Shown: positions 8,476-17,617, counted from the stretch's first letter. The stretch: 64,000 bases of DNA from Anabaena catenula FACHB-362 (GCF_014698735.1 NZ_JACJTQ010000013.1:1-64000); one strand, 5' to 3'. Program-made: numbers and translations. Notes: generated from the letters alone by a model not told the origin.

Positions 8476-9465
8476 ATGCCAATCTATGTTTACTGGGGTG
8501 AGGATGATTTTGCCATTGAAAAAGCAGTGACAGTTTTGCGCGATCGCATTCTCGATCCTCTTTGGCTCAGTTTTAATTATACTGCTTTCCCCCCAGAACA
8601 AGTCGATGCTGTGATTCAGGCGTTAAATCAAGTCATGACACCGACTTTTGGCGCAGGTGGGCGTTTGGTGTGGTTAATCAATACTACCCTTTGTCAACAC
8701 TGTCCAGAAAATGTTTTAGCCGAATTACAACGCACTTTATCCGTTATTCCCGAAAACTCGTTTTTATTACTTACCAGCCGGAACAAGCCGGATGAACGCC
8801 TGAAAGCCACAAAATTTTTGAAACAATTCGCGCTGGAATTCCGAGAATTTCCCCTCATTCCCCCCTGGAAAACGGAATTGTTGGTGCAAGCTGTCAATCA
8901 AGCTGCTCAAACTGTGGGGGTGAAATTAACTCCCCAGACGGCGGAACTGTTAGCGGAATCTGTGGGTAATGATACCAGGCTTCTGTACAATGAAATGGAG
9001 AAATTGCGGCTTTACATCGCAGGTAGCAACAAACCTTTAGACGTAAAGACAGTAACCGCCTTAGTTAGAAATACTACACAAAATACCCTACAATTATCAG
9101 CAGCCATCAGAACTGGAGATACAGCCAAAGCCTTGGGAATAGTTGCTGATTTGATTAATGCTTCCGAACCGGGATTGCGGATAGTTGCCACTTTGATCGG
9201 TCAATTTCGGACTTGGTTATTGGTAAAGATGATGATGGAAGCAGGAGAGCGCAATCCTCAAGCGATCGCTCAAGCTGCTGAAATCAATAACCCCAAACGC
9301 ATCTATTTTTTACAGCAAGAAGTCAAGTCTCTCTCAGTACAGCAATTAATCTCATCTTTACCCCTGCTTCTGGAATTAGAAGTTAGCCTTAAACAAGGAG
9401 CCTCAGAAACATCTGCACTCCAAACTAAAGTCATAGAACTTTGTCAAGTCTGTCAAGGAAATTAA
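8476..9465 (+). CDS. holA: DNA polymerase III delta subunit
   Basis: 329 aa, standard length. The N-terminus MPIYVYWGEDDFAIEKAV is the typical start of HolA, followed by the AAA+-like fold with LLTSRNKPDERLKATKFLK, and the C-terminal collar domain with NEMEKLRLY and a SEPGLRIVATLIGQFRTWL helix. Delta opens the beta clamp within the clamp loader during DNA replication and lacks a functional ATP site, as expected. ATG 8476 sits after an A/T-rich leader. No partner gene of the loader is adjacent. Confidence 0.93.
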   Translation: MPIYVYWGEDDFAIEKAVTVLRDRILDPLWLSFNYTAFPPEQVDAVIQALNQVMTPTFGAGGRLVWLINTTLCQHCPENVLAELQRTLSVIPENSFLLLTSRNKPDERLKATKFLKQFALEFREFPLIPPWKTELLVQAVNQAAQTVGVKLTPQTAELLAESVGNDTRLLYNEMEKLRLYIAGSNKPLDVKTVTALVRNTTQNTLQLSAAIRTGDTAKALGIVADLINASEPGLRIVATLIGQFRTWLLVKMMMEAGERNPQAIAQAAEINNPKRIYFLQQEVKSLSVQQLISSLPLLLELEVSLKQGASETSALQTKVIELCQVCQGN

Positions 9466-9618
9466 ATTCAGTCAGCAGTTTTACGACTGGGGGAGAAAAA
9501 AATTTCTATCCTGATTCTCTAAAAGTTAGGCGAATTTCACTTCCACTGGAACTTAAAACACCTAAAATAAATCAAACCTATTATCATATCCTTACTATAG
9601 TTCTGTGTCACCTATCCT

Positions 9619-10095
9619 ATGCAGGAAAATTACTTTGTCTTGTTCCCAATTCCTATCCAACGAATCCTGTCTCACTCCTTGGTATTTGCAACCCTCACCA
9701 GTGCGGGTGTGATTTTTAGCACTTTAGGTTTTAGTTCCAAAGCCGCTGCTCAAAGCATCACAGTTAACAATACAGAAGTCACTAACTATGCCCAATCTGT
9801 ATTAAAAATGGAACCAGACCGTCAGCAAGCCTTTGATGAAATTAAAAAACTGATTGGAGAGAAAGAAATACCCAAGATAGTTTGTAACGACTCCAGCAGT
9901 ATGAATTCTTTACCCAGTAAAGCTAGGGACATTGCGGTTAATTATTGTAACCGCTCTCAGAAAATTGTCGAAAATCATGGACTTAGCATTGAGCGGTTCA
10001 ATGCAATTACTTTAGAACTCCAAAACAACAGTGATTTAAAGCGGCAGGTATACAATACATTATTGCGTCTGCAAAAGGCATCTGAAAAAAAGTAA
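9619..10095 (+). CDS. DUF4168-type exported protein
   Basis: 158 aa. A hydrophobic stretch at about residues 17-43 ending in KAAAQS looks like a signal peptide with an AxA-type cleavage site, so the protein is probably periplasmic. The mature part (VTNYAQSVLKMEPDRQQAFDEIKKLIG, then two Cys about 33 residues apart) follows the DUF4168 pattern of a YA.....ME..R motif and helical repeats. The family is common in cyanobacteria and proteobacteria and has no established function. The two cysteines could form a disulphide. Confidence 0.7.
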   Translation: MQENYFVLFPIPIQRILSHSLVFATLTSAGVIFSTLGFSSKAAAQSITVNNTEVTNYAQSVLKMEPDRQQAFDEIKKLIGEKEIPKIVCNDSSSMNSLPSKARDIAVNYCNRSQKIVENHGLSIERFNAITLELQNNSDLKRQVYNTLLRLQKASEKK

Positions 10096-10633
10096 GTAGT
10101 ATTACAGTGATATTACTGAAGAAAACTTAGATATTTTGTATTGCGAACCGAGAAACAAGCTATAGAGGATTCTGGTTTGACTTTTGTGTATCCCTTACGG
10201 ATGTGTCAGACTCGATAATTCGGTAAAAATCAACATATTTTCGACATCTGACGCACCCTACAAAGCGAGCCAGTTGCGTAAGTCCTGTTCATCAATCCAA
10301 TAGACATAGGAGTGAAAATTCAATATGGGTTATCCATAACACTTATCGAGAGTTGTCATGCTTAGTCTCTCCATTCTTTTTCACCAGATAACTCATAGGA
10401 CTGCTACATCAGCCTAGATCAAACTTGGCAACAAAACTTTGTTGTCACCAAAAACCTATATACTAGACTAGAATTTGCTAAATTTGAGATTTTTGTTAAT
10501 TGCGATACCATAAACTATTAATTTTTAGATGAAATACTAGATAGTTTTTCATATTTTTGAGTAAAAACTAAATCCAGTATCATCAAAAGACGCGAACTTT
10601 ATGTGGTGTGAAAATAAAGAGAGGAGTGAAAAA
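10096..10633. other. Intergenic region upstream of the squalene/phytoene synthase gene
   Basis: No convincing ORF. TGTATCCCTTACG at 10187-10199 is an inverted copy of a motif present twice at 27677-27731. TTGCGTAAGTCCT at 10274-10286 is one end of the AGGACTTACGCAA inverted-repeat family without its partner. The last 150 bp are AT-rich and presumably hold the promoter of the next gene. Confidence 0.5.
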
Positions 10634-11464
10634 ATGGATTTACGTGGAGATGCATTGCAAATCCTCAAAGAAACTAGTCGAACTTTTTATATCCCAATTA
10701 GTATTTTACCGTCAGGATTACAAGAAGCCGTTGCCTCAGCATACTTGTGTATGCGTGCAATTGACGAAATTGAAGATCATCCAGAATTGGATAATGCCAC
10801 TAAGACCCAGCTGTTGCGAAATATTAGTTTGACATTACAAGCAGGAGTTGATGGTTTTCCGGTAGATGCTTTTTCAGTAGCATTTAGCGGCTACGAGAAT
10901 TCTCTAGCAGAAGTTAGTCTACGGGTTAGAGAATGGTCAATATTAGCACCGGAGAGCATTGCTCCTCGGATTTGGGATGCAACAGCCGCAATGGCAGATA
11001 GAATGGCTTACTGGGCAGAGAAAAACTGGACAATTGAAACCGAATCTGACTTAGACCGATATACATTTGGGGTAGCAGGTGCAGTCGGCTTGTTACTATC
11101 GGATTTATGGTCTTGGTATGATGGCACACAAACTAACCGGACTCAAGCGATTGGGTTTGGGCGCGGTTTACAAGCAGTGAATATCCTCCGTAATAATACT
11201 GAAGATTTAACCCGTGGTGTAGACTTTTTCCCAGATGGTTGGAATAACGACAATCTCCAAGAATATGCACGTCGTAATCTCCTCTTGGCAGATGCTTATA
11301 CTAACTCCCTGCCGGCAGGCCCGGCTTTGCAATTTTGCCAAATCCCGCTGGCCTTAGCTCATGGTACTCTTGACGCTTTGGTTAGTGGTAAGGAAAAACT
11401 CAGCCGCAGTGATGTTTATGCACTGATTGAAAACCTGATGGGTATCAATGTAAAAGCTAGTTAA
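10634..11464 (+). CDS. Squalene/phytoene synthase family protein
   Basis: 276 aa from ATG 10634, which is preceded by GAGGAG at 10621-10626. The in-frame ATG at 10601 is less well placed. Head-to-head prenyl synthase motifs are present: SRTF at 15-18, the first Asp-rich motif DEIED at 44-48, and the second motif region LQAVNILRNNTEDLTRG at 179-195. In most family members the second motif is NILRD..ED; here the first Asp position is Asn187-Asn188, while Asp191 is kept. The enzyme condenses two farnesyl or geranylgeranyl diphosphates. Given hopanoid genes elsewhere in the window, squalene synthase is the likelier role, but CrtB activity cannot be excluded. Confidence 0.82.
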   Translation: MDLRGDALQILKETSRTFYIPISILPSGLQEAVASAYLCMRAIDEIEDHPELDNATKTQLLRNISLTLQAGVDGFPVDAFSVAFSGYENSLAEVSLRVREWSILAPESIAPRIWDATAAMADRMAYWAEKNWTIETESDLDRYTFGVAGAVGLLLSDLWSWYDGTQTNRTQAIGFGRGLQAVNILRNNTEDLTRGVDFFPDGWNNDNLQEYARRNLLLADAYTNSLPAGPALQFCQIPLALAHGTLDALVSGKEKLSRSDVYALIENLMGINVKAS

Positions 11465-11817
11465 GAGCCTGGGAAATTTGTTCAAATTAGCACAGACGCA
11501 AAAACCCGCGTTTGTGCCAATGGCACAACACGCAGGAGTAGTCATTGGATTTTGGATTTTGGATTTTGGATTTTGGATTGACCCCACGGATAAATCCGGG
11601 GGCTTGTACAATCAAGGAATTATTGGTCAGTTAAGTAGAAAGGCACTAAAAAACTGTAGACGCGCAGCGGCTTCTCGAAGAGTACTATGTAACTAAACGT
11701 AAAGTTCCCAAAAACCTCTTTCCTCCTGCCTCCTGCCTTGTCATAACGACAATTTTTAACGCCAACCTACTTCATCAAATAGGGTAATTAAAACACACCC
11801 TATGAGAATATTTTCAC
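11465..11817. other. Repeat-filled intergenic region
   Basis: Positions 11543-11580 hold a 7-bp tandem array (GGATTTT, about five units). 11689-11773 is a degenerate copy of the TAAGTAGG inverted-repeat element: its right half, GACAATTTTTAACGCCAACC then TACTT, matches the copies at 13625 and 16326, while the left end is eroded. No gene was found. Confidence 0.6.
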
Positions 11818-12030
11818 TTAACGCGACTCCGTACCCTGATTGGGACTACCAGCTACAGAATCTTCTCCTGGTGCTTCTGGTCTAGCTGTGGGTCTAGCAT
11901 CACTTTTTTCAGCGTCGCCAGTTTTACGAATATCTTCTTGGAGGGGGGTTTGATAACCGCCTGAAGCAGTGGCTGTATTCTCTGTATTCTCTTGAGAATC
12001 AGATTTTTGTTTTTTAGTTTTTGCACTCAT
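11818..12030 (-). CDS. Small hydrophilic low-complexity protein
   Basis: 70 aa, very rich in Ser, Thr, Glu, Ala, Pro and Gly, with a basic start (MSAKTKKQKS). It contains no hydrophobic core and is predicted to be disordered. It has an ATG start and ends cleanly outside the neighbouring repeats. Short disordered proteins of this kind are common in Nostocales, but I recognise no family. It may be real, since its composition is not that of the surrounding repeat DNA, but there is no domain evidence. Confidence 0.5.
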   Translation of the reverse strand: MSAKTKKQKSDSQENTENTATASGGYQTPLQEDIRKTGDAEKSDARPTARPEAPGEDSVAGSPNQGTESR

Positions 12031-12607
12031 AATTACATTCCAAATAATCTAGGCATCACATTAATTTAATCAGTGAAGCAGTGCAAATATATCTATCTAC
12101 AATCTGGTTATGGCAGATTCTTTATCTGTCTTTAGTCTTGTTTTCCACTGCGTCAACTGGATTTTCAATCCTTGTACAAAATCCGCAGACTCAATCATAA
12201 TGGGGAATGCCTACTCCCTTCCCAGTGTAAGATTAGCTATCTTCTTCCTTCTTCCTTTGCTTCGCAACGCTAACGCGAACGCGTTCTTTGCTTCTCCTGT
12301 AGGAGACGCTGCGCGAACGCAACGCTACCGCGAACGCGTCTTTGCGGTTTATTTAATCCGTATTCTTTTAGTGGGAAGGAAGTATAATTTATTTGATACT
12401 AAAAACAGTTGGAAACTTTACTTTTAAACGCAGAGGTTCGCTGAGGTAAACGCAAAGTGACGCAGAGTTTTTATTGAAGTTTTCGCTTTGAATTTTGTTA
12501 TCCTCATAAAGTCGAGATATTAACCGTTTTTAGTATAACTTGATTGAAGATGAAGCTCAGTAACCATATTTTGATACAGTGATGCTTTGTTGAACGGTGG
12601 AATCTCT
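12031..12607. other. Intergenic region with palindromic GCGAACGCG repeats
   Basis: 12266-12345 contains interleaved CGCTAACGCGAACGCG, CTCCTGTAGGAGACGCTGCG and CGCTACCGCGAACGCG blocks, a self-complementary repeat family typical of Nostoc-like genomes. 12426-12470 has a diverged ACGCAGAG repeat. A 105-codon frame across these blocks is translated repeat and is not called. Confidence 0.6.
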
Positions 12608-13627
12608 ATGTCCCAGATATCGCTCCCCCAATCGCTTCAGAAAGACCTACCGCTCACCGCTCTTGCGCCCATGCAAGATGTTACAAATCTCTGGTTTATG
12701 AAGGTCATTGCCCACTACGGCAGTCCTGACTACTTTTTTACCGAGTATTTCCGCGTCAATGATACCTCACGGCTCAATCGTAACATTCTGGCCGCAATCA
12801 CCGAAAACGATACCGGTCGCCCCATTTTTGCTCAAATGATTGGCGAAAGCATTCCTGACTTAGTAAGAACAGCAAAGGAACTCTGCAAATATAATATCGC
12901 GGGAGTAGACTTAAACATGGGCTGTCCAGCACCGAGAATCTATCGCAAAAATGTTGGGGGTGGATTGCTGCGGGAACCGGAAAAAGTAGATCAGATTTTG
13001 GGAGAACTGCGTTCTGCTGTGAACGATAAACCCTTAACCGTGAAGATGCGCGTAGGCTTTGAAAATACAGATAATTTTTATGAAATACTAGATATAATCA
13101 ATCGCCACAACATTGATTTGCTGAGTTTGCATGGTCGCACGGTGAAAGATATGTATCACGGGGCGGTGAAATATGATTTGATTGCGGAAGCAGTGAGACG
13201 GGTTAATTGTCCAGTGCTGGCTAATGGCAATATCAACTCGGCGAAAACTGCTCTAGAAGTGCTTTCTCAAACGGGTGCTGCGGGTGTGATGGTGGGACGC
13301 TGGGCAATTGGGAATCCTTGGGTTTTTAATCAAATTCGTCAGGCTTTGCGAGGTGAGGAGATCACACCTGTTCCTTTGGTAGAGGTACGCAACTATATTG
13401 ACCGTTTATGGCAAACTCCCACAGCCTCAACTATACCAGAGCGCGCGCGGGTAAGTTACCTGAAAATGTTCCTTAATTACATTGCCTTAAGTGTTGACAC
13501 TGAAGGTCATTTTCTACGGCTGATGCGACGGGTGCAGACTGAGGTAGAAATGTTTAATTTGTGCGATCGCTTTCTCCTTACTGAAGGAACGAAAACTTTA
13601 GCCCTAGCACCCTCCTTGAGCGAGTAA
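12608..13627 (+). CDS. dus: tRNA-dihydrouridine synthase
   Basis: 339 aa from ATG 12608; an upstream TTG at 12587 would add seven unconserved residues. It is an FMN-binding TIM barrel: APMQDVTN at 20-27, catalytic Cys106 in NMGCPAPR, KMRVGF, SLHGRT, NGNI and a GVMVGRWAIGNPW phosphate-binding end. Dus enzymes reduce specific uridines in tRNA to dihydrouridine using NADPH. The stop codon TAA (13625-13627) is at the same time the first three bases of a TAAGTAGG inverted-repeat element. The ancestral C-terminus may therefore have been changed by that insertion. Confidence 0.95.
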   Translation: MSQISLPQSLQKDLPLTALAPMQDVTNLWFMKVIAHYGSPDYFFTEYFRVNDTSRLNRNILAAITENDTGRPIFAQMIGESIPDLVRTAKELCKYNIAGVDLNMGCPAPRIYRKNVGGGLLREPEKVDQILGELRSAVNDKPLTVKMRVGFENTDNFYEILDIINRHNIDLLSLHGRTVKDMYHGAVKYDLIAEAVRRVNCPVLANGNINSAKTALEVLSQTGAAGVMVGRWAIGNPWVFNQIRQALRGEEITPVPLVEVRNYIDRLWQTPTASTIPERARVSYLKMFLNYIALSVDTEGHFLRLMRRVQTEVEMFNLCDRFLLTEGTKTLALAPSLSE

Positions 13628-13755
13628 GTAGGTAGGCAGAATAAAACTAAACTGTGTAAAGAAAAGTAAACAAGGCTAAAACCCTTTTTCCCCCTGCTCC
13701 CTGCCCCCTGCCCCCTGCCTTATCCCAACGACAATTTTTAACGCCAACCTACTTA
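13625..13755. repeat. Inverted-repeat (MITE-like) element, copy 1
   Basis: 131 bp. The left end TAAGTAGGTAGGC and right end GCCAACCTACTTA form terminal inverted repeats. The core carries CTAAACTGTGTAAAGAAAAG, a (CCCCTGC)n heptamer tract and CCCAACGACAATTTTTAACG. An almost identical copy lies inverted at 16326-16442 and lacks 14 bp, exactly two 7-bp units. The element begins with the stop codon of dus. Confidence 0.85.
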
Positions 13756-13860
13756 GATGGGGTATCTCGCAGAAAACAAGATAAATTAACTTAGCCTTTT
13801 TGTGTTAGGAATTGAGTTGAAGCATACAGGCGCAAAGAACGCAGAGGAAGAGTATTGAGA

Positions 13861-14676
13861 ATGGGTCTGGTTTGGCAGGCTGATTTTTATCGTAGTCCAC
13901 TGCGAGATGCAGAAGGGCAGATATTGTGGGAGTTGTTGATTTGTGACGAGACTCGCCGCTTTGAGTTCGTGGCTACCTGTCCCCAGTCACAAGCTAATTC
14001 GCGTTGGGTGACTGAACAACTTCAGTTAGCAGGTGGTGAAAAGTTACCAGATGTAATTCAGGTGTTTCGCCCCCAGTCTTTGAGTTTAATTGCAGCGGCT
14101 GGACGCAATTTGGGTATTAATGTTGAACCTACCCGCAAGACTTTGGCACTAAAACAGTGGTTGGCAGCAAAGCAATATCCTGTCGTTGTAGATAAACCAC
14201 CTCCAGCACCATTACCAGAAAATCTTTGGGGGGAAGAGTGGCGTTTTGCTACAATTCTTGCAGGTAATCTCTTGGATGAGTTTACAGAGCGCCCTATTCC
14301 TGTTATTCATATACCAGAATTTCTGAAACCGATTAATCTCGGTTTAGCATCAACTGTGTCTGTTCCTGGTGTGGTAATTTATGGTGGACGGCAGTCTATG
14401 CGTTTAGCGCGGTGGTTACAGGAAGCTGATGCTGTATCGTTAAATTACATTGCTGGTGCGCCTGATGGCTTGATTTTAGAAGCTGGTTTGGCAGATAGAT
14501 GGATTTTGGCGACTTTTGAAGATACTGAAGTTGCGGCGGCTGCACAGGTATATGAACAGCGAAAACAGTTAAGTAAGGGATTGCATTTTTTATTGATACA
14601 ACCGGATGATTCGGGGATGACTTACAGTGGTTTTTGGTTATTGCAGGCGGAGAATGAAGATATTGTGTCAGGTTGA
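13861..14676 (+). CDS. Tab2/Atab2 family RNA-binding protein (DUF1092)
   Basis: 271 aa from ATG 13861; a TTG two codons earlier is possible. The N-terminus MGLVWQADFYRSPLRD and the segments WELLICDETR, VFRPQSLSLI, LPENLWGEEWRFA and the C-terminal SGFWLLQAE follow the Tab2 family. Plant and algal homologues bind psaB mRNA and are needed for photosystem I and II protein synthesis. Cyanobacterial copies are conserved, but their target is less clear. The gene lies alone between copy 1 of the MITE-like element and a tandem-repeat spacer, convergent with tldD. Confidence 0.9.
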   Translation: MGLVWQADFYRSPLRDAEGQILWELLICDETRRFEFVATCPQSQANSRWVTEQLQLAGGEKLPDVIQVFRPQSLSLIAAAGRNLGINVEPTRKTLALKQWLAAKQYPVVVDKPPPAPLPENLWGEEWRFATILAGNLLDEFTERPIPVIHIPEFLKPINLGLASTVSVPGVVIYGGRQSMRLARWLQEADAVSLNYIAGAPDGLILEAGLADRWILATFEDTEVAAAAQVYEQRKQLSKGLHFLLIQPDDSGMTYSGFWLLQAENEDIVSG

Positions 14677-14684
14677 GATAGGGA

Positions 14685-14895
14685 GATGGGGTGACGCGGG
14701 GAACGGGTCGAGTTTTTTTGATAAGTAATTAGCCGGACTTTATATAATTAATCACCCCATCTCCCTCTTTCTTTCTCCCCATCCCCGCGTCCCTCTTTCT
14801 CTCTTTTTTTCTCCCCATCTCCCCATCCCCGCGTCCCTATTTCTTTCTCCCCATCCCCGCGTCCCTATTTCTTTCTCCCCATCCCCGTGTCTCTT
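14685..14895. repeat. Tandem-repeat spacer between convergent genes
   Basis: It is made of repeated CTTTCTCCCCATCCCCGCGT blocks (unit about 27 bp) with shorter CCCCATCTC units. It separates the 3' ends of the Tab2-type gene and tldD. No coding potential. Confidence 0.75.
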
Positions 14896-14901
14896 GAATT
14901 C

Positions 14902-16302
14902 TTAATTATCAGCTTCTCCTCCGACGACGACATCTCTGATTCGCAGACTTGGGCCACCACAACCTACGGGTAAACCGTTTTGTCCACCTTTACCACATCC
15001 ACCTGATTCATCCCAGTAAAAATCATCACCGATGGCTTCAATATCCGCTAGGGTTTGGAAAACGTTACCTGAAAGTGTTACATCCTTGACTGGTTCTGCA
15101 ATTTTGCCGTTTCTAATCATCCATGCTTCACCGGCGCTAAAGGTGAACATTTCCCCATTTGTCATTCCACCTAACCAATTTCGGGCATAGACTCCTTCTT
15201 TGATGTCAGTAAATAAGTCTGCAACTGGTGTATTACCCCTCTTAATCCAAGTGTTTGTCATTCGCACAATGGGCATAAAGTGATAATTCAGACAGCGAGC
15301 ATTACCTGTGGGTGCTTCTTCTAATTTGCCAGCAGTTTCACGGGAATGCAAACGTCCGACTAAAACTCCATCTTCAATTAATTGCGTAGTTGTGGCGGGT
15401 GTGCCTTCATCGTCGTAAAAATAACTACCACGATGACCTTCTGGGGCTGCACCATCAAAAATTTGCAGTTCTTCGGAACCAAAGCGACGACCAAGGGTCA
15501 TAACTTCCAGTAAGTCTGGGTTTTCATAGGCCATATCAGCTTCGGAAAGATGCCCAAAAGCTTCATGAACAAATAAACCACTGAGAATTGGGTCAATAAC
15601 TACGGTATAAGTATTACCTTTGACTGGTGGTAAGGATAAAGCGGTAACGGCTCTTTGGGCGGCGCTCTTGACTTGGGTATCTAAATCAGTTAGGTCTTGG
15701 TATGCTTTGCGAGAGCCGGTGGTTTCTCTACCAGTTTGTACGGTGTCGCCGTTTCTGGCTGTGGCTGCAAAGCGCATTTCCATGTCTACCCAAGATTGCT
15801 CAATGAGAGTTCCTTCAGAGGAGGCGAGAATGACTCTTTGGGCGCTGTCACTATAACGGACTGAGGTGGTGGTGATGCGGGAATCAACGTTTTTGAGTAA
15901 GTCGGTATAGCGATCGCACAATTCTTTTTTCTGTTTTAGGGAAATGGTGCGTGGATCGATACCTGTTAGGGGTAAATTACATATAGCTTGTATGGGATCA
16001 ATGGGTGCGAGTATGGTTTCTTCATCTCCCACTATCCGCGCCGCTGCGATCGCTTCTTCGATTCGTTCCTTAATCGTCGCTAACTGGTTAAAACTACTTA
16101 ACCCCCAGCCACCTTTATAACAAGCGCGAACATGGCCACCAATAGAAATACCTTCGCTGAGGGTTTCTACCTTGTCACCACGCAACAAGATATCTGTTCC
16201 TTCTGCTTCTTCTAGGCGAATCATCAGATAATCTACACGGTGGGAATAACGGGCGATTAACTCTGAGAGTAAATTTTGTACGTCAGTAAGTGTATTTGGC
16301 AT
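14902..16302 (-). CDS. tldD: TldD family zinc metalloprotease
   Basis: 466 aa, normal length. The zinc site HEAFGH occupies residues 246-251 within LFVHEAFGHLSEADM, matching the TldD HEx(A/F)GH motif. The C-terminal third (GGMTNGEMFTFSAGEAWMI and the closing GCGKGGQNGLPVGCGGPSLR) is typical of the active subunit. TldD works with the paralogue PmbA/TldE in proteolysis of unfolded or peptide substrates. No tldE is in the window. ATG 16302 gives the usual N-terminus. The gene is sandwiched between a tandem-repeat spacer and copy 2 of the MITE-like element. Confidence 0.93.
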   Translation of the reverse strand: MPNTLTDVQNLLSELIARYSHRVDYLMIRLEEAEGTDILLRGDKVETLSEGISIGGHVRACYKGGWGLSSFNQLATIKERIEEAIAAARIVGDEETILAPIDPIQAICNLPLTGIDPRTISLKQKKELCDRYTDLLKNVDSRITTTSVRYSDSAQRVILASSEGTLIEQSWVDMEMRFAATARNGDTVQTGRETTGSRKAYQDLTDLDTQVKSAAQRAVTALSLPPVKGNTYTVVIDPILSGLFVHEAFGHLSEADMAYENPDLLEVMTLGRRFGSEELQIFDGAAPEGHRGSYFYDDEGTPATTTQLIEDGVLVGRLHSRETAGKLEEAPTGNARCLNYHFMPIVRMTNTWIKRGNTPVADLFTDIKEGVYARNWLGGMTNGEMFTFSAGEAWMIRNGKIAEPVKDVTLSGNVFQTLADIEAIGDDFYWDESGGCGKGGQNGLPVGCGGPSLRIRDVVVGGEADN

Positions 16303-16325
16303 TGTTGTGAGTGATCATCACGAAC

Positions 16326-16442
16326 TAAGTAGGTTGGCGTTAAAAATTGTCGTTGGGATAAGGCAGGGGGCAGGGGGAAAAAGGGTTTTAGCCTTGTTTA
16401 CTTTTCTTTACACAGTTTAGTTTTATTCTGCCTACCTACTTA
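16326..16442. repeat. Inverted-repeat (MITE-like) element, copy 2
   Basis: 117 bp, in the opposite orientation to the copy at 13625-13755 and nearly identical to it apart from two fewer CCCTGCC heptamers. The ends are TAAGTAGGTTGGC and GCCTACCTACTTA. Together the two copies bracket the Tab2-type and tldD genes. Confidence 0.85.
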
Positions 16443-16524
16443 CATTTATTCTCCAACTATTTAGGTCAATTTTGTTATTTTGGGTATCATGTAGATGGTC
16501 GGAGTTTTTTGAGCTTTTTATTGA

Positions 16525-16941
16525 TTATTCAAAAACGTATTTTTCTGCCACTTTCCAATAACGAGAAAACCGCTTTAAGTCAATAAAACCATCGTAATCA
16601 AAAAATGGTTCTATTTCTAAAACTTCCAACTCTAAAGAACGATCAATTTGGGTGCATATTTCCTCAAATCTGGGACTAGGACTATCTGTGGTGACAACTA
16701 ATTTAGCATCATGTTCTTTCGCAAACTTGATAATTTCTTCTGCCACATTCCCCCGACGGATTTCCACAGGTAATTCTAACAAGCATTCATAGATAAAGGT
16801 AAGGCGTTTTAGACTAAGTTGCCATTCCTCAATTAAAGCATCATCCCAAACCCAAATCGCCGGGGTATGAGGATATTCTTGAAATGCGGGGTTTTGGGGA
16901 CTTAAGCAATCTCCATGTATCCAAATAATTGGTTTATTCAT
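16525..16941 (-). CDS. Stand-alone photolyase N-terminal-like (alpha/beta) domain protein
   Basis: 138 aa. The pattern resembles the antenna-binding alpha/beta domain of DNA photolyases and cryptochromes: IWIHGDCLSPQNPAF, a PAIWVWDD strand, a KRLTFIYECLLEL helix, EIRRGNVAEEIIKFAKEH, and a closing RFSRYWKVAEK like the linker to the FAD domain. The FAD domain itself is absent. Its ATG overlaps the coaE stop (ATGA at 16941-16938), so it is translationally coupled to coaE. A lone photolyase FAD domain lies at 52563-53387. Whether the two halves work together is untested. Confidence 0.6.
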   Translation of the reverse strand: MNKPIIWIHGDCLSPQNPAFQEYPHTPAIWVWDDALIEEWQLSLKRLTFIYECLLELPVEIRRGNVAEEIIKFAKEHDAKLVVTTDSPSPRFEEICTQIDRSLELEVLEIEPFFDYDGFIDLKRFSRYWKVAEKYVFE

Positions 16942-17549
16942 ATTGGTAATTTTGTTATATCTATATTTTTCTTGATTGCTACATCTACTTGTTCTAAAAG
17001 TGATTCTAAGGTAGAGGAGTTATCTAATACTATATCAGCCTTGGCTACTTTTTCTGCAATTGGTAATTGGCTATTAATTCTGGCTGCGGCTTGTTCGCTG
17101 TTTAAATGATTGCGCTGGATTAATCTTTGCTGTTGCTGTGCTGGTGAACAATATACAACCCAAATTTCACTAACTAGATTTTCTAAACCTACTTCAAATA
17201 ACAAAGGTATCACTAAAACTAAAGTATTTGCAGATGATTCATTAATAGCTTGAGAAAAACAATTTCGCACATAAGGATGTATGACACTTTCTAGCCAATT
17301 TCGTTCTTCTGATTGTTGAAAAATAATTTCTCCTAACTTTTGACGATTTAAATTTCCATCGGATAGTAAAATTTCTTTACCATATCTTGCGGCAATTTGT
17401 GCGAGAGTTGGTGAACCAATAGATACTGCATCTCTAGCATAAACATCTGCATCTAAAATTGGCAAATTATAAGCACTATGCAAATAATTAGCTACTGTAC
17501 TTTTACCTGTAGCTATACCACCTGTTAAACCGATTAAACGTTTGGTCAT
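16938..17549 (-). CDS. coaE: Dephospho-CoA kinase
   Basis: 203 aa from ATG 17549; a TTG four codons earlier also exists. Walker A GGIATGKST is at 10-18, then DADVYARDAV (substrate-binding Asp), VIPLLFEVGLE, and RLIQRN of the lid. CoaE phosphorylates dephospho-CoA at the 3' hydroxyl, the last step of coenzyme A synthesis. The stop overlaps the ATG of the downstream photolyase-N-like gene by one base, indicating coupling. Note that panC, an earlier step of the same pathway, is also in the window at 41.8-43.5 kb. Confidence 0.95.
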   Translation of the reverse strand: MTKRLIGLTGGIATGKSTVANYLHSAYNLPILDADVYARDAVSIGSPTLAQIAARYGKEILLSDGNLNRQKLGEIIFQQSEERNWLESVIHPYVRNCFSQAINESSANTLVLVIPLLFEVGLENLVSEIWVVYCSPAQQQQRLIQRNHLNSEQAAARINSQLPIAEKVAKADIVLDNSSTLESLLEQVDVAIKKNIDITKLPI

Positions 17550-17617
17550 TGGTAATTGCAAAGAGTAAACATATTAAAATAATTCGTAATTCTTAATTAA
17601 TAAATGATCGAAGTTGA

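Noticed and set aside
9441-9719. 92-codon frame overlapping the holA 3' end
   Set aside because: No similarity or start context, and it overlaps the DUF4168 gene in another frame.
12110-12427. Plus-strand frame of 105 codons
   Set aside because: Much of it is translation of the GCGAACGCG/GGAGACGCTGCG palindromic repeats; composition is not protein-like.
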